64,000 nucleotides of DNA, from the NCBI GenBank assembly GCA_900073065.1, contig FJOG01000002.1:1120652-1184651 (forward strand), written 5' to 3'. The notes beneath the pieces were generated by a model that was given only the letters and a program-made list of their open reading frames with translations, was not told the DNA's origin and searched no databases. The position numbers and the translations under genes were made by a program. Below, one piece after another: positions 21,629-34,004 of the stretch; position 1 is the stretch's first letter, and each line of letters opens with the position of its first letter. Source of the stretch: Phialocephala subalpina (lineage: Eukaryota; Ascomycota; Leotiomycetes; Helotiales; Mollisiaceae).

Positions 21629-23763
21629 ATGCCCATGTAAGTGTTGCATACTACAATAACCCCACGAAGTCGTCAGAAGACTGATAATTGGGGTGTAAAG
21701 GTTGAAGGATCCGTCGAAGAAGTACAAGAGGTTTCCTCCTCTTGCGCTTAAGGATAGACAATGGCCCGACAAGACGATTGACAAGCCCCCACGTTGGCTC
21801 TCGACTGACTTGCGAGATGGCAACCAGAGTTTGGTCGACCCTATGGTACAGCAAACTCCACTCTCCTACCCCATTGGCAGACTCTGATATACTATATTAT
21901 AGGATGGTGAGCAAAAATGGACCTATTTCAAGATGTTATGCGAGCTCGGCTACAAAGAAATCGAAGTCTCATTCCCCTCCGCCTCCCAAACAGATTTCGA
22001 CTTCACGCGTCGCCTTGTCGAAACTCCTGGCGCTGTCCCCGATGATGTCTGGCTCCAAGTTCTCTCTCCTTGCAGAGAAGAGTTCATCAAGCGTACAGTC
22101 GAATCACTTAAGGGGGCGAAGAAAGCCCTTCTCCATATCTACGTCGCGACTAGCGAATGCTTCCAACGCATTGTGTTCAACATGACGGAGGAGCAGAACT
22201 TGGCTCTAGCAGTCAAATGCACAGAATACGCGCGGTCGATTACAAAGGATGACCCATCACAAGCTGGTACGGAGTGGGCTTTTGAGTTCAGTCCAGAGAC
22301 ATTCTCGGATTCGAGACCAGAATTCGTTATTCAGATCTGCGAGGCTGTGAAGAAGGCATGGGGACCAACTGTCGAGAATCCTATTATCTTTAATCTTCCC
22401 GCTACGGTGGAGATGTCGACACCGAATGTGTATGCGGATCAGATTGAGTACTTCTGCAGAAACATTACAGAACGAGAGAAGATCTGTGTTTCGCTCCACC
22501 CACACAACGATCGCGGATGTGCGACTGCTGCTGCGGAATTGGCGCAGATGGCTGGTGCGGATAGAGTTGAGGGTTGTCTTTTTGGCAATGGCGAGAGAAC
22601 TGGAAATGTTGATCTTGTCACCTTGGCTTTGAACCTTTATACTCAAGGAATCCATCCTGGCATCGATTTCTCAGATCTCAACAAAGTCATTGACGTCGTT
22701 GAAGTTAGCAATAAGATTCCGGTCCATCCTCGAGCTCCATACGGTGGTTCTCTCGTTGTCTGTGCCTTTAGTGGTTCACATCAAGATGCTATCAAGAAGG
22801 GCTTTCAGATGCGAAAGAAGGAGGGGGCTACGGACGATACCCTTTGGCAATTGCCATATCTTCCACTCGATCCTCAGGATATTGGTCGTACATACGAAGC
22901 TGTCATCCGGGTCAATTCACAAAGTGGCAAGGGAGGAGCTGCTTGGATCATCCTCCGCAATCTCGAGCTTGATCTTCCTCGTGGTCTCCAGGTCGCCTTC
23001 AGCAGGATTGTCCAGAAGAAGGCAGACGAAGTTGGTAGAGAACTCCTATCAGCCGAGATCCAGGATCTCTTCGAGACAACATACTTCCTCAAAGAGAACC
23101 CAAGATTTACTTTAGTCGACTACACGATTACCACGGATAGATCAGTATCACCGGCACCCACAACCCCAGGAAAAACGGTAGATACCAAGAACTTGAAACG
23201 AAGATTCGAAGGTGTAATTTCTGTTGATGGTCAAGAACATGAGCTAAAGGGTACAGGCAACGGTCCTATTTCCAGCTTGGCTAACGCTCTTCAATCTATC
23301 GGTATTGAGCTCGATGTTGCTGACTACAAGGAACATGCTATTGGTGGAGGAAGAGATGTTAAGGCTGCCAGTTATATTGAGTGTACGGCTGCGGGGTCGA
23401 ATCAGAAAGTTTGGGGTGTTGGTGTGCATGAGGATGTCGTGCAGAGTTCTTTAATTGCTCTTTTGAGTGCTGCTAGCAACGTAAGTCTCCCCTGGCATCC
23501 ATGCTCTCAATGTCCCGGCATTGTCAGGACATTCGTCGGGATGGAGCTCGACTAACTTTTCACAGTTCATGTCGAGCAGGCCTACGACCCCCCTTTTGCT
23601 CAAATCGAAGCATGGGTCAAGAATGAGCGTGGAGCTTGATCTCAACGGTAGCCCTCGTAGTCCTAAGGCTAATGGGTCGTTGACGGTACCCAAACCCAAC
23701 GGAGTACCAAAGAGCGGCCCAGATGCTGTCAGCGTATTGGAAACAAAGGCAAATGGGATGTAA
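21629..23763 (+). CDS. LEU4: 2-isopropylmalate synthase (leucine biosynthesis)
   Basis: Four exons: 21629-21636, 21701-21845, 21903-23480 and 23566-23763 (642 aa). Exon 1 is only eight bases (ATG plus five). The catalytic TIM barrel contains [12 protein letters not shown] (about residues 36-47) and the metal-binding [16 protein letters not shown] with FGNGERTGN, followed by the linker and the C-terminal LeuA dimer/regulatory domain (about 440-575, ending [19 protein letters not shown]). The enzyme condenses acetyl-CoA with 2-ketoisovalerate, the first committed step to leucine, and is leucine-inhibited through the C-terminal domain. No clear mitochondrial presequence is present from this start, so it may be the cytosolic form. 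Exon 4 adds a Pro/Ser/Asn-rich tail of about 65 residues. Intron 3 contains a member of the palindrome family. Confidence 0.94.
23509..23533. repeat. Palindrome family member inside intron 3 of the 2-isopropylmalate synthase gene
   Basis: Arms AATGTCC and GGACATT flank an 11-base centre. It sits between the donor at 23481 and acceptor at 23566, so it is transcribed but spliced out. Confidence 0.75.
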
Positions 23764-24426
23764 TTCATGATACTGCGGGGTGTGCGGGACGGGCCTCTTC
23801 GGAGGAGGGGTAGTTTCAGCTTTTCTTTGATATCATGGGCAGCATTTTGCATCATCGGGTCAGAAAAGTAAAATTGAATTAACTTTACCTTGAAATCTAT
23901 CTTGAACTTAGTGATGTAACTTTTGATGAGATCTCAATCTCCCACCCCTTTTGGGACAATCAGCTTCAAATGAAAATTTTCCAGGGGGTACGACAATGAG
24001 CTAGTCCCAAAGTGGACTAGACTAGTCCTAACTTCACGAGCTGGGTTGAACCAAATGAACACTCGTGAAGAGACCTCTAAAATACCAAACATCTTCGATT
24101 ACTGCTCGTGATTCTCTACACTCATTTGCCCCTCTTCAAAGGCAACAAGATATTTTTTCCTTGAAGGGTTACAGCATCTGCGGGACCTTCTAGAAGCCTG
24201 CTGCAGCCTTGGTCAACAAGATTTCGGTTCGTGCTTGTAGATCGACCATAGAACTTCGACAGAACTCCCAAAACACCACTCAAGCTCCTCCATTCTCGAC
24301 ACCCCCGTCTCGCCTTGAAGAGACATCCTCCGTACAGAAAGCGACAACTCAGATCGTCCTCGTCAAGACTGACACCTACGATACATACGCACAGATAACA
24401 CAGCGCGCCGGCTGTGACCCGCGATC
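23764..24426. other. Intergenic
   Basis: The two flanking genes point the same way, so this holds the 3' UTR of the synthase and the promoter/5' UTR of the importin gene. No supportable coding frame. Confidence 0.5.
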
Positions 24427-27400
24427 ATGGACGTCAATTCTGTGCTTCTAGCAACCTTCTCTGCCGGTCCGTCATTCCCCCTCGAAACGCCAAGCTATAC
24501 CATAGCGATGATAACTAACTCTCTATAGATGCCGCCACTCGTGGTAATGCAGAACAGCAGCTCACCCAAGCTGCGGAACAAAACTTTGTGCGTGCCCCCT
24601 TCCTTGACCGCATTTCCAGCTTGCGCGTGGGCAACCAGCTAACAGTGGTGGAACACAGTCTCAGTACCTCATCACGCTCGTCGACGCCCTCGCAAATGAA
24701 GAAACACCAGGAAATGTACGAGCAGCCGCTGGTATTGCGCTGAAGAACGCCTTCACTGCTCGCGAGTACGCGCGATTACACGATCTCCAGCAGAAGTGGA
24801 TCTCGCTGGATGACAACACAAAGAAACACGTCAAGGACAACACTCTACATGCTCTTGCGTCCAATACCTCACAAGCTGGTCAAGCAGCAGCCCAGGTCGT
24901 CGCGTCGATAGCTGCTATCGAACTCCCACGCGAGCAATGGCCCGAGTTGATGCCAACGTTGGTTCGAAATGTTGGTGAGGGTGGTGACCACTTGAAGCAA
25001 AGCTCTTTGACTACTATTGGGTTCATCTGCGAGAGTCAGGATGCAGATCTTCGATCAAGTCTTGTTCAGCACTCGAATGCTATCTTGACTGCCGTTGTTC
25101 AAGGTGCCCGTAAGGAGGAGCCAAATCCAGAGGTTCGTCTTGCGGCTATCTATGCGCTTGGAGACTCGTTGGAGTTTGTGGATAGCAACTTCAAGAACGA
25201 GGGAGAGAGAAACTACATCATGCAGGTCATCTGCGAGGCCACACAGGCACCGGATTCCCGGATACAACAGGGTGCTTTCGGTTGCCTGAACAGAATTATG
25301 GCCCTCTACTATGATTTGATGCGCTTCTACATGGAGAAGGCTCTGTTCGGCCTGACCATCATGGGCATGAAGAGCGACGAGGAAGACGTGGCCAAGCTTG
25401 CTGTTGAGTTCTGGAGCACTGTTTGTGAAGAGGAAATTGCTATCGAAGATGACAATGCTCAGGTAAGAAATCCAGTTCGGTTTCGTCGCAACTATTCTAA
25501 TGAACTATCTAGATTGAGAACGTTGATCAGATGCGAGAAATCTTCCACTTCTGCGCGGTTGCCACAAACGAAGTTGTTCCTGTTCTGTTGATGCTTTTGA
25601 CAAAGCAGGACGAGGATGCACAAGACGATGAATACAACATTGCGCGAGCTGCATACCAATGTCTACAACTTTACGCCCAGGCTGTTGGGGGAGGTGTCAT
25701 CCAACCAGTTCTCCAGTTCGTCGAGGCAAACCTCCGCAACGAGGATTGGCACAACAGAGATGCTGCTGTATCGGCTTTCGGTGCTATCATGGAAGGTCCG
25801 GAGGAGAAGGTTATTACACCAATCGTCAAGCAAGCACTTCCAGTCATCATCAAGATGATGGAAGATCCGCATGTCCAAGTCAAGGACTCAACTGCTTATG
25901 CTCTTGGTCGTATTACTGAGGCATGCTCAGAAGCCATTGACCCAGTCATCCATCTCCCTGTATTGATCAAGTCACTCTTTGAAGGTCTAGTCAGCAGTCC
26001 AAAGATGGCAGGCTCTTGCTGCTGGGCTTTGATGAACCTTGCTGAACGCTTCTCTGGTGAGATTGGCTGCCAGCAAAATCCCCTCACTCCCCACTTCAAC
26101 GACAGTATCACCCATCTTCTCCAAGTCACAGAGAGAGGTGACGCCGATAACCAATTGCGAACTGCCGCTTACGAAGTGCTCAACACTTTCGTCCAAAACG
26201 CTGCTAATGAAAGCTTGCCTTCTGTTGCATCATTGTCGGAGATCATCATCAAGCGCCTCGAAGATACTGTTCCTCTTCAAACCCAAGTTGTCAGCGTTGA
26301 GGACAAGATTACTCTCGAGGAGATGCAGACTAGCTTGTGCACGGTCCTCTTGGCAATCATCCAACGCCTGGAGAAGGAAATCAATCCCCAATCAGATCGC
26401 ATCATGACAGTCTTACTCCAAATTCTGTCAAGCGCCGGTGTCAAGTCGAGTGTGCCAGATGCAATCTTCGCAGCTGTCAGTGGCTTGGCCAACGCTTTGG
26501 AGGAAGGTTTCGCTAGCTACATGGAAGCGTTCTCGCCATTCCTCTACAATGCTCTTGGCAACCAAGAGGAGCCAGCCTTGTGCTCGATGGCAATCGGTCT
26601 GGTCAGCGACATCACTCGTTCGATGGGTCCCCCTTGCCAGCCATATTGTGATACATTTATGAACTATCTATTGAACAACTTAAGGGTATGTACTTGCTGT
26701 CATGCGCATAATTATCTTTCCTTCCTTCCCCCCGATGCCCCCGAATTCTTCAGACGGCTTCGGGGCCTTAACGATTACACATGCTTACAACCCTCCCCCT
26801 TACAGAGTACGGCTCTTGCCAACCAATTCAAGCCTGCTATCCTCCAGTGCTTCGGAGATATTGCTGGTGCTATTGGTGGTCACTTCGAGACTTACCTTTC
26901 AGTTGTTGCACAAGTTCTTCAACAGGCTGCTGGTGTTCAAGCTAGTCCGGATGGATCGTATGAGATGTTTGACTACGTCATCTCTCTGCGTGAGGGCATC
27001 ATGGATGCTTGGGGTGGTATCATCGGTGCCATGAAGTCTAGCAACAAGAGTATGTTTGGTCATGGTCACTTTCCTTTTCTATATAATAACACCTTGCCAG
27101 CACCTCTTCTTCAACCATATGTCGAGTCGATCTTCGCTCTCCTGAACACCGTTTGGCTGGATCAGAACAGAAGCGATGCTCTCATGCGTGCGTCTATGGG
27201 TGTCATTGGGTATGTACAGCTCCAAATATTTTCAGGTACAATGCTGACCGTAATAGTGATCTTGCTGAGGCATTCCCCAACGGAGAGTTCTCATCCTACT
27301 ACCGCCAAGACTGGCTTGCCGCCATGATCAAGGATACTCGCCAAAACCGAGACTTCCAGGCTAGGACAATCGATACCGCTCGCTGGGCCCGTGAACAAGT

Positions 27401-27446
27401 CAAGCGCCAGATTGGTGGGGCTTCAGGCATCATGCAATCAACCTGA
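24427..27446 (+). CDS. Importin subunit beta-1 (karyopherin Kap95)
   Basis: Seven exons: 24427-24466, 24529-24587, 24659-25462, 25513-26685, 26806-27049, 27101-27209 and 27257-27446 (872 aa). The N-terminus (MDVNSVLLATFSADAATRG) matches the importin-beta N-terminal domain. HEAT repeats run the full length, e.g. NEDWHNRDAAVSAFGAIMEG and KDSTAYALGRITEACSE. An acidic loop (TKQDEDAQDDEYN) is in the expected place. The protein carries importin-alpha/cargo through the nuclear pore and releases it on binding Ran-GTP. The C-terminal region has four introns, including a 120-bp one at 26686-26805. The length matches Kap95 orthologues. The Ran exchange factor RCC1, functionally linked, lies about 10 kb away in the same window. 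Confidence 0.95.
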
Positions 27447-28606
27447 TTTGCTTCTCCTCCCGGAAGGAATTGACGCGTCCAAGATTAGTACTTTTAATGT
27501 CCTAGGGATTGGCGCAAATCTAGAGTTTCGGCGGGAATCTCGGGTCTTCCTTCGATCTTGGTCCACACCACTTCGTATTCAGATTTCTTCTTTTGTTCAC
27601 TCCACGGCGCGTCAGAAGAGGGGTCTTGTCCTCGACCGTCGACCACACCGGCGTTCTTTGTTGTATCCCCCCTTAAATCACCACACCGAATCATAATCAT
27701 CCAGCAACACCTGTTTGTACTCTCTCCTCGGATTCCGGCGAAGTCGACCAGCGAATCGAATAACGAGCGAAGAAGCGATGTTTTGCACCAACCCAGCACA
27801 GCACCCATACACAGCACTAAACAGCACGACAAACACACTTGTACAAAAGCCCCCCACACCACGTTTACACCCGCGCCAATACCCCTTACACCAACGCGCC
27901 ATGTTTCATTTACGATTCGGAAAGGCAAGGACGGGATGAGGTCAGATGAGAACTCAGATCAGACTTTACGCCTGCGATGCGATGGAGGGATGAAGGAAGT
28001 TAGGCCATGTCACCACGAAATCTTGTATCCTTCTCAAAAGAGAGGGAATCTTATGTATGTAGCACTTGACGATCGACCGACTGGGTCCGTTAGTGCTGGT
28101 GAATGGCGAAAGAGAGAGAGATGGAATTCAAGAAGAAGAGGGTGGAGGAAGTGGTTGTTAGCTGATGGCTCCAATATTGATTTGTGTCAAGTGATGCATT
28201 AAGGATTGGATGTTCGTTGGTCATTTGGGGAGTGTAGGGGATTTGATGGTGGAGGTTGAAAAGATAGCATAAGAGATGAATGAATGCGAACCCCCCTAAA
28301 TATCTTCGTTGCTTGGTTGGTGTGTATAGGTACATGCTGACCAGTGATTTCTGAGCTGCTTGTCGTGCAATGATTTGGCACCGAATCAATGCTGACATAG
28401 GTGACCTTTCTACACAGAGCTCGAGCTTCGTGGTTCCTTCCCTCTGCTCCCTCATGCGTACGAGCTAACAAAGTCCGCAGCTTCTTATCCGACAACAATC
28501 CTCGCGAGATTCATTCAGGCTCGAACTGGCAACGGTGGCAGGCGCGCTCGACAGATAGTATCCGTCATCGTCCCTCAAAGGTCCCAACCTTCTTCAACTT
28601 TTATAT
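27447..28606. other. Intergenic between tail-to-tail genes
   Basis: Importin (+) and the acyl-CoA dehydrogenase (-) converge here, leaving 1.16 kb. A 214-codon plus frame (27558-28202) is the longest, but it is Ser/Thr/Pro/His-biased and overlaps a 144-codon antisense frame. It shows no domain or splice signals, so I do not call it. Confidence 0.45.
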
Positions 28607-30120
28607 CTAATAAGACTTCGGCAAACCCAGCACACGTTCCCCGATATAGTTCAGAATCATCTCTCTACTAACAGGAGCGATTCTCGGAATAAATACTTCT
28701 CGCAGGTATCTCTCAACATGGTATTCTTTTGCGTACCCCATTCCACCGAGGGTCATAACTGCTCTTTCGCACGCTTTGAAGGCTGCTTCGGCCGCAAGGT
28801 ATTTTGCGGCGTTGGCGTATTCGCCACTCGTATATCCTGTGTCGCAGATTTTAGGTTAGTATTATAGTCTTAGAAACTCTAAATCTAAGGCGTTCAAGGA
28901 GCAGTGAGGCATGCGTGAGATGTATCTCACGACTCAGAACAGAGGATGGAAGACACTTCCTCACATATTTCCAAATATCTAGCATCAGAACCTGGCATTC
29001 CAGAATGAGAGCTTACACTTCAAGTTGGGCATCGTGGTGCAAGACCGAAGGAAACCCGAAACCGACCTTGATCGTACAACTTCGCAGCTTGATAAATCAT
29101 CAGCCTCGCAGCTTCAAGATTCATCCAAGAATCAGCCAGCGGATGCTGAATCCCTTGATTTTTCCCAATCGGCCTCCCAAATACATGTCTCTCTCCAGCA
29201 TATATCGCAGCTCGCCGAAGAGCTGCAAACCCAAGACCAAGCGCTTCTGCTCCGATCAAAATCCTTTCTGCGTTCATGCCATGCATTATCATCTTGAATC
29301 CGTTATTCTCATCCCCAATTCTGTCTTCCACTGGGACTTTCCAGCCATCGAACAAAAGTGTGTTCGTATCCACCGCCCCTCTTCCCATTTTCGGGATCTC
29401 TGTGATGTCTACTTGTGATCGGTCGAGATCGGTGTAGAATAGTGAAAGTCCTTGAGAGGGTTTCGTCACTTTGTCAAGCGGCGTCGTCCTCGTCAAGATC
29501 AGGATCTTCTCTGCTACTTGGGCGGTTGAGATCCAGATCTTTGATCCTTTCAGGATGTAGTGGTTTCCATCTCTAGTTGCTGATGATTGTAACTTTAATG
29601 TATCAAGTCCAGTATTCGGTTCCGTGACTCCAAAACAGGCTTTTTCTTCTCCTTTAATCAAAGGAATGAGAAAGCGTTTCTTCTGCTCTTCAGTCCCGAA
29701 CTTCACCACCGGTTCGAGGCCGAATATGTCCATGTGGACGGCACTTGCTCCAGTCATGCCAGCACCGGATTCGGAGATCGTCTGCATCATGATAGCTGCT
29801 TCAGCGATCCCCAGCTCTGATCCTCCGTATTCTGAGGGCATGCAAATGCCTAGCCAGCCATCTTTTGCTAGTGCTGAATGGAGCTCGTGGGGATATTTCT
29901 TGGTCTCATCGGTGCGAAGCCAGTAGTCGTCAGAGAACTTGGAGCATATCTTTGAGATTGCTTCTCTAACGGTCCGTTGCGAGTCGGTAAGATCTAGGTC
30001 AGAGGATTGGAGGGATTCTGTTGTTTTGAAGTGAACACCTCGATGAGGACCAATTAAAAGAATTCTTGGACAATTCAATTTGCGATATCGGGGCCTCGAT
30101 ATCCATTTGAGACTCATCAT
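28607..30120 (-). CDS. Acyl-CoA dehydrogenase, mitochondrial
   Basis: Two exons on the minus strand: 29067-30120 and 28607-28836 (427 aa), joined across a 230-bp intron. From ATG 30120 the first 35 residues are Arg/Lys/Ile-rich (MMSLKWISRPRYRKL) and look like a mitochondrial presequence. The three ACAD regions are present: helical N-domain (GWLGICMPSEYGGSELG), beta domain (ACFGVTEPNTGLDTLKLQ, SKIWIS) and C-terminal helical domain (NAERILIGAEALGLG; GGMGYAKEYHVERYLREVF). The enzyme is an FAD-dependent alpha,beta-dehydrogenase of an acyl-CoA. Substrate cannot be fixed from sequence. It is head-to-head with a class III CoA-transferase, suggesting a shared pathway. A long intron is unusual here but the join restores a perfect C-terminal domain. 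Confidence 0.88.
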
Positions 30121-30479
30121 CCTTGGAATCTGTACGAACGTGTCAGTAGTCACTCCCGGGAATAAGATCTTAGCGGTGAGCTCTGTACAGCGGCACCCGA
30201 GCGTACCATGTTGAGACCTTGACCCGAGGTCTACGATAATCGAGCGGCTTCACATGGAGGTACAAAACATCTTTTAACGTCTAGACAGATGCCGGTTTCT
30301 TTCACTCGACAAGTTTGGAGATATAAGTTTGTTGCGAGTGAGTTTCTGCTCGGCATCAGTCTCACTGCGGGGTAGTGCGGGGCATTTAGAGCCCCTTTTA
30401 GTTCGGCAAAGCCCCTGATCACCCACCTTCCAGCATCCGACCAATATCCAGCATTTGCATCCCGAAGAGTATAGTTACG
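30121..30479. promoter_or_regulatory. Shared divergent promoter of the acyl-CoA dehydrogenase and CoA-transferase genes
   Basis: Only 359 bp separate the two start codons, so both 5' UTRs and promoters must lie here. The dehydrogenase frame continues upstream to 30153 without an ATG, so 30120 is taken as its start. A GC-bearing patch (ctcactgcggggtagtgcggggc, 30360-30382 region) includes two cgggg cores that could bind a C2H2 or Zn-cluster factor; that is inference only. Confidence 0.5.
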
Positions 30480-32074
30480 ATGAGAAGCGGGATAGTCAGT
30501 CAGCTTCATCTTCGGCCTTATGCAAATAGGTCGCGGCTCTATGGTCGAGATGCACTCTTTATCAGCAGACGTCGGCTATTTTCTTCAACGACGGTCAGGA
30601 GAAGTACTCCCGAAGGTGCTCTTCATGGCATCAAAATATTGGATATGTCACGAGTACTTGCTGTAAGTTCAAATTCTCGAACTACACCGGGGACAATTTT
30701 TGACTTCAAAAAGGGACCCTTTTGCACACAGATTCTGGCGGATTATGGCGCCGAAGTCATTAAAGTTGAGCAGCCTGGACAAGGGGTACGTATTACTGCC
30801 AAAGTCCTTGAAAGAGAGCTGAAAGTTGTATCAGGATGATACACGATACTGGAGAGTTGACGGAGAGCGACCCATATGGGGAGACGAGAACAACATGTCC
30901 TGTTACTTCGCAGCCGTGAACCGGAACAAAAGATCCATCACTGTTGATGTGAAGAAGGCAGAAGGAAAGGAGATTCTCTTGAAGTTGGTCAAGAATGCCG
31001 ACATCCTGTAGGTCTCAATTCCTGTATAGATGTTGCTTCCATTTTCTGATATGCGGGGAAGTGTAGAAAACTTCATTCCTGGGAAGATGGAGCAATTTGG
31101 TCTCGGCTATGATGTTCTCTCGAAGCTCAATCCCGGAATCATCTTTGCTAGCATTTCAGGTGAGTGAGAACCCTTTTCTAAGAAGGTAGCAGCTGATAGA
31201 GAAAAGGATATGGTGCTCAAGGACCATATGCTCAAAGAGCAGGCTACGACATCATCGCCGCCGCAGAAGCAGGTCTCTTGCACATCACAGGCGAGCGCAA
31301 TGGCCCACCAACGAAGCCCGGAGTCGCGCTCGTAGATCTCTCAACAGGTCTCTATACCCACGGTGCCATTCTCGCAGCTTTACAAGCTCGTCACCGAACA
31401 GGAAGAGGACAAAAGATTGACTCATCACTGTTCGAGACTCAGCTGTCGTTGCTGACGAGTGTTGCGACGGTCTGGTTGAATATGCAGAAAGAAGCTACTC
31501 GGTTTGGCACCGAGCATCCGAGTATTGTGCCTTATGCAGCCTTTCAAACGAAGGACTCTTGGATTGTGTGTGGAGCGGTTAATAATCGACAGTTCAAGAT
31601 TCTAACTGAACTTCTTGGTTGTGCTGAAGCTGCGAGTGATGAGCGATTTGAAAGTAATGACAAGAGGATTGAGAATAGGGATGAGCTGAAGGTTATCTTG
31701 GACGGTTATTTTATGAAGAAGACCACGAACGAGTGGCTGAGTGCTTTGGAGGGGAGTGGGATGCCGTATGGGCCGATCAACTCAATGGAGGAGTCGTTCA
31801 AGCATCCGCAGACTGAAGCGAGGGATATGATGAGAACAGTTGAGTTTGAGGCTATGGTTGGTGAGTGAATCTCAGCACATGACAACAGAGACATACTGAC
31901 TGGCGATGGTGTGTAGATGGACAACTCAAAATGGTTGGGGTGCCAGTTAAGTTTAGTGATACCAAGACGTCGATACGCCGCAGGCCGCCCCTGCTTGGAG
32001 AACATACAGAAGAGATTTTGAGAGAGATCGGAGTTGAAAACATAGAACGGTTGAGGCAAAATCGTATTGTGTAG
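30480..32074 (+). CDS. Class III CoA-transferase (CaiB/BaiF family; SUGCT-like), mitochondrial
   Basis: Six exons: 30480-30662, 30714-30785, 30835-31007, 31062-31159, 31207-31860 and 31917-32074 (445 aa); introns 47-56 bp. The N-terminus ends in RRRLFSSTTVRRST, a classic mitochondrial cleavage context. The family core follows: LHGIKILDMSRVLAGPF, ADYGAEVIKVEQPG, GDDTRYW, VENFIPGKMEQFGLGY, SGYGAQGPYAQRAGYD and GVALVDLSTGLYTHGAILAA, which carries the catalytic Asp. The family moves CoA between carboxylic acids. The closest well-known eukaryotic role is the SUGCT enzyme, which converts glutarate to glutaryl-CoA in lysine/tryptophan breakdown. The divergent acyl-CoA dehydrogenase supports a CoA-thioester pathway. 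Exact substrate not proven. Confidence 0.88.
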
Positions 32075-34004
32075 AAGAAAATCATCAATTGGGGCAGCAG
32101 CCGCACTTGAGCACTTACTAATTCCTCAACGGGACATTGTCTTCCACTGAGTCGGCCCTTGGAGTCTCCGATATGCGGATAACATGGTCCTCGGACGGCA
32201 GTGTTGTCGATTCGGATAGTGCTGTCAACAATTTCTTCTATCAAATGTCCAATTCGGTACTTCTCATCTTTATAGTGAATATACAGGATTTCATATAACT
32301 CTTATCGGTCAGTCCTTGATTGGATGTTACTTTAACGGTTATGAGCTTCACTCCCTTCCTGCAGGCGAAGATTGACAGCACTCAAGCAATACTGTAGGCG
32401 CACACCTTTCGTGGCCGTTGACCGGAACCCTCTCTACTTTGGTGTCTTCTCCTGAACAATGAGATCTTCTGTCTCTCGACCGTCCCTTTCTCCAGTGCCA
32501 TACTTCTGACTGAAGCCCCAAGAGTAGACTGGGCTATGATACTGCATCTAGCAAGCTTCATGATCTTGGCCAGCTATTGTCCTCGTTGGGATGGAGTGGA
32601 CCGAGAAAGTATAAGTAAGGCTGGGAGATTGAAAAGGCTAGGCCTACTTGCCATTGCTTGTTCCAGTTACGTCTTTTCTGCACAGAGGTCTTGCCTATCT
32701 TTCTGGTGCTGCTACTGCGTGCTGTGAATGCTGGATAGGGAAGGATATTCTTTCGTTCTTGCTATGTTTGGCTTGTTTTGTTGTCTGGGATGGCGGCGTG
32801 GTATAGAGGGTATCATTGAGAAGGGTCGAACCTCGTTCCTACCTTATGTGACCTGATTTGCTCCACTGTGTAGCTAGTAGAGAAAAAGCCTACTCGTTCC
32901 TTCACAATTCGGCCAACCGACTGACCAGAAGCGGTATATATATATCTCCTCTCTCTTGAACCAACCATCACTTCTACACAACAAAAGCCTCTTCTACCTA
33001 GCTAGCATGGTGGCAGAGTTACGTCGCTATGAGATATGCAACGAGAAAAACTCAAAGTATCACAACCGAAAGGACAAGGCATGAGATGACAGATTGACAA
33101 GATCACCTAGACCAGGGCCAACCCCGGAATCGTCCGACGAAGCCAACAATGCCATCATCTCGACGGGCAAAGCCGACGGTCTTCTGCTTCGGGAAGATCT
33201 CAACACTCGGATACAAGATTCCGGCACACTCGTGCCGAGCTCCATCACAAGGAATAAGACGCTGCAATCAACTCCGAACAAAAGATCCTGCTCATGACGA
33301 AGCTTGTGTCGCAAGAGTGACTCAGAGGTCGCGAGAAATGTTCTCGTTTACCTCCTTTTGCGGGTATCGCGAAGAATACCGATCTACCTTCACGTCAGCA
33401 TGTAAGAAACAGATCCAAATCTGCCTCATCTGCCATCATCCAACCTCTTGTATGGCTGGAACATCGGCAAAATAAACAAGCTTTCTCGGGTCGTGCGGCT
33501 CTTCTACCTCTTATGCCATTTCGGTATATACTCGAAAGGGGAGGTTGCGAAAGGACGTCGACGGAAGAGTGCATCCGCTGCACTCATCACCCACGAATCA
33601 TGACAAGCACACCTTGTGAGCCAGCCAATCCTCGCAACGAGCACTCACTTTCTGAGCAAATTTATCAACCCCACTCTTGAAAGAGTGCATTTTCAGTTTC
33701 TTTTCTCGAGGAAAAGGAGCTGGAAAGCAGTGCGGAATTGCGATATCGGAAATTCGTCATTGGACTCGGAGAAGCGAACTGAGAAACCCAAGATGTCAAG
33801 TCTGCCGTGCATTGCCGTCTGATCCGCGCCGTCCCCCGCGTGAAGCATGCTGCCGTGAAGTGGCGTTTGGTCCTAGCTCTGAAAAAGATCTAGCTTAGAG
33901 ATCGTGGAGATCGCATCTTGATAAGATGTCTTCACTTGCCCGCCCTTTCTTGGAGTGCCAAGAGGAGCGGTGTCTTGGAGTTGCACCGTCCAAGTATCTT
34001 CAAG
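32075..34004. other. 1.9-kb intergenic region with a possible small gene
   Basis: Apart from the possible small gene at 33007-33297, I see no coding frame with a domain. A TATA-like run lies at 32935-32945. The final 150 bases are probably the MFS gene's promoter and 5' UTR. Confidence 0.45.
33007..33297 (+). CDS. Possible small hypothetical gene
   Basis: ATG 33007 lies about 65 bp downstream of a strong TATA-like run (32935-32945) and a pyrimidine/CA-rich leader, a typical fungal promoter layout. The frame meets one TGA at 33082 but stays open, in the same frame, from there to 33297. A 36-bp GT-AG segment (33057-33092) would remove the TGA and leave about 84 aa, hydrophilic and without recognisable domain. 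A 36-bp intron would be very short, so the stop may be real. No function is assigned. Confidence 0.25.

Noticed and set aside
27558..28202. 214-codon plus-strand frame between convergent genes
   Set aside because: Biased low-complexity composition, antisense frame of similar length, no domain and no splice or promoter support.
32806..32840. Possible tRNA: A-box-like TGGTATAGAGGGT and B-box-like GGGTCGAACC
   Set aside because: The two boxes are only about 10 bases apart, leaving no room for the anticodon arm, and no acceptor stem pairs around them.
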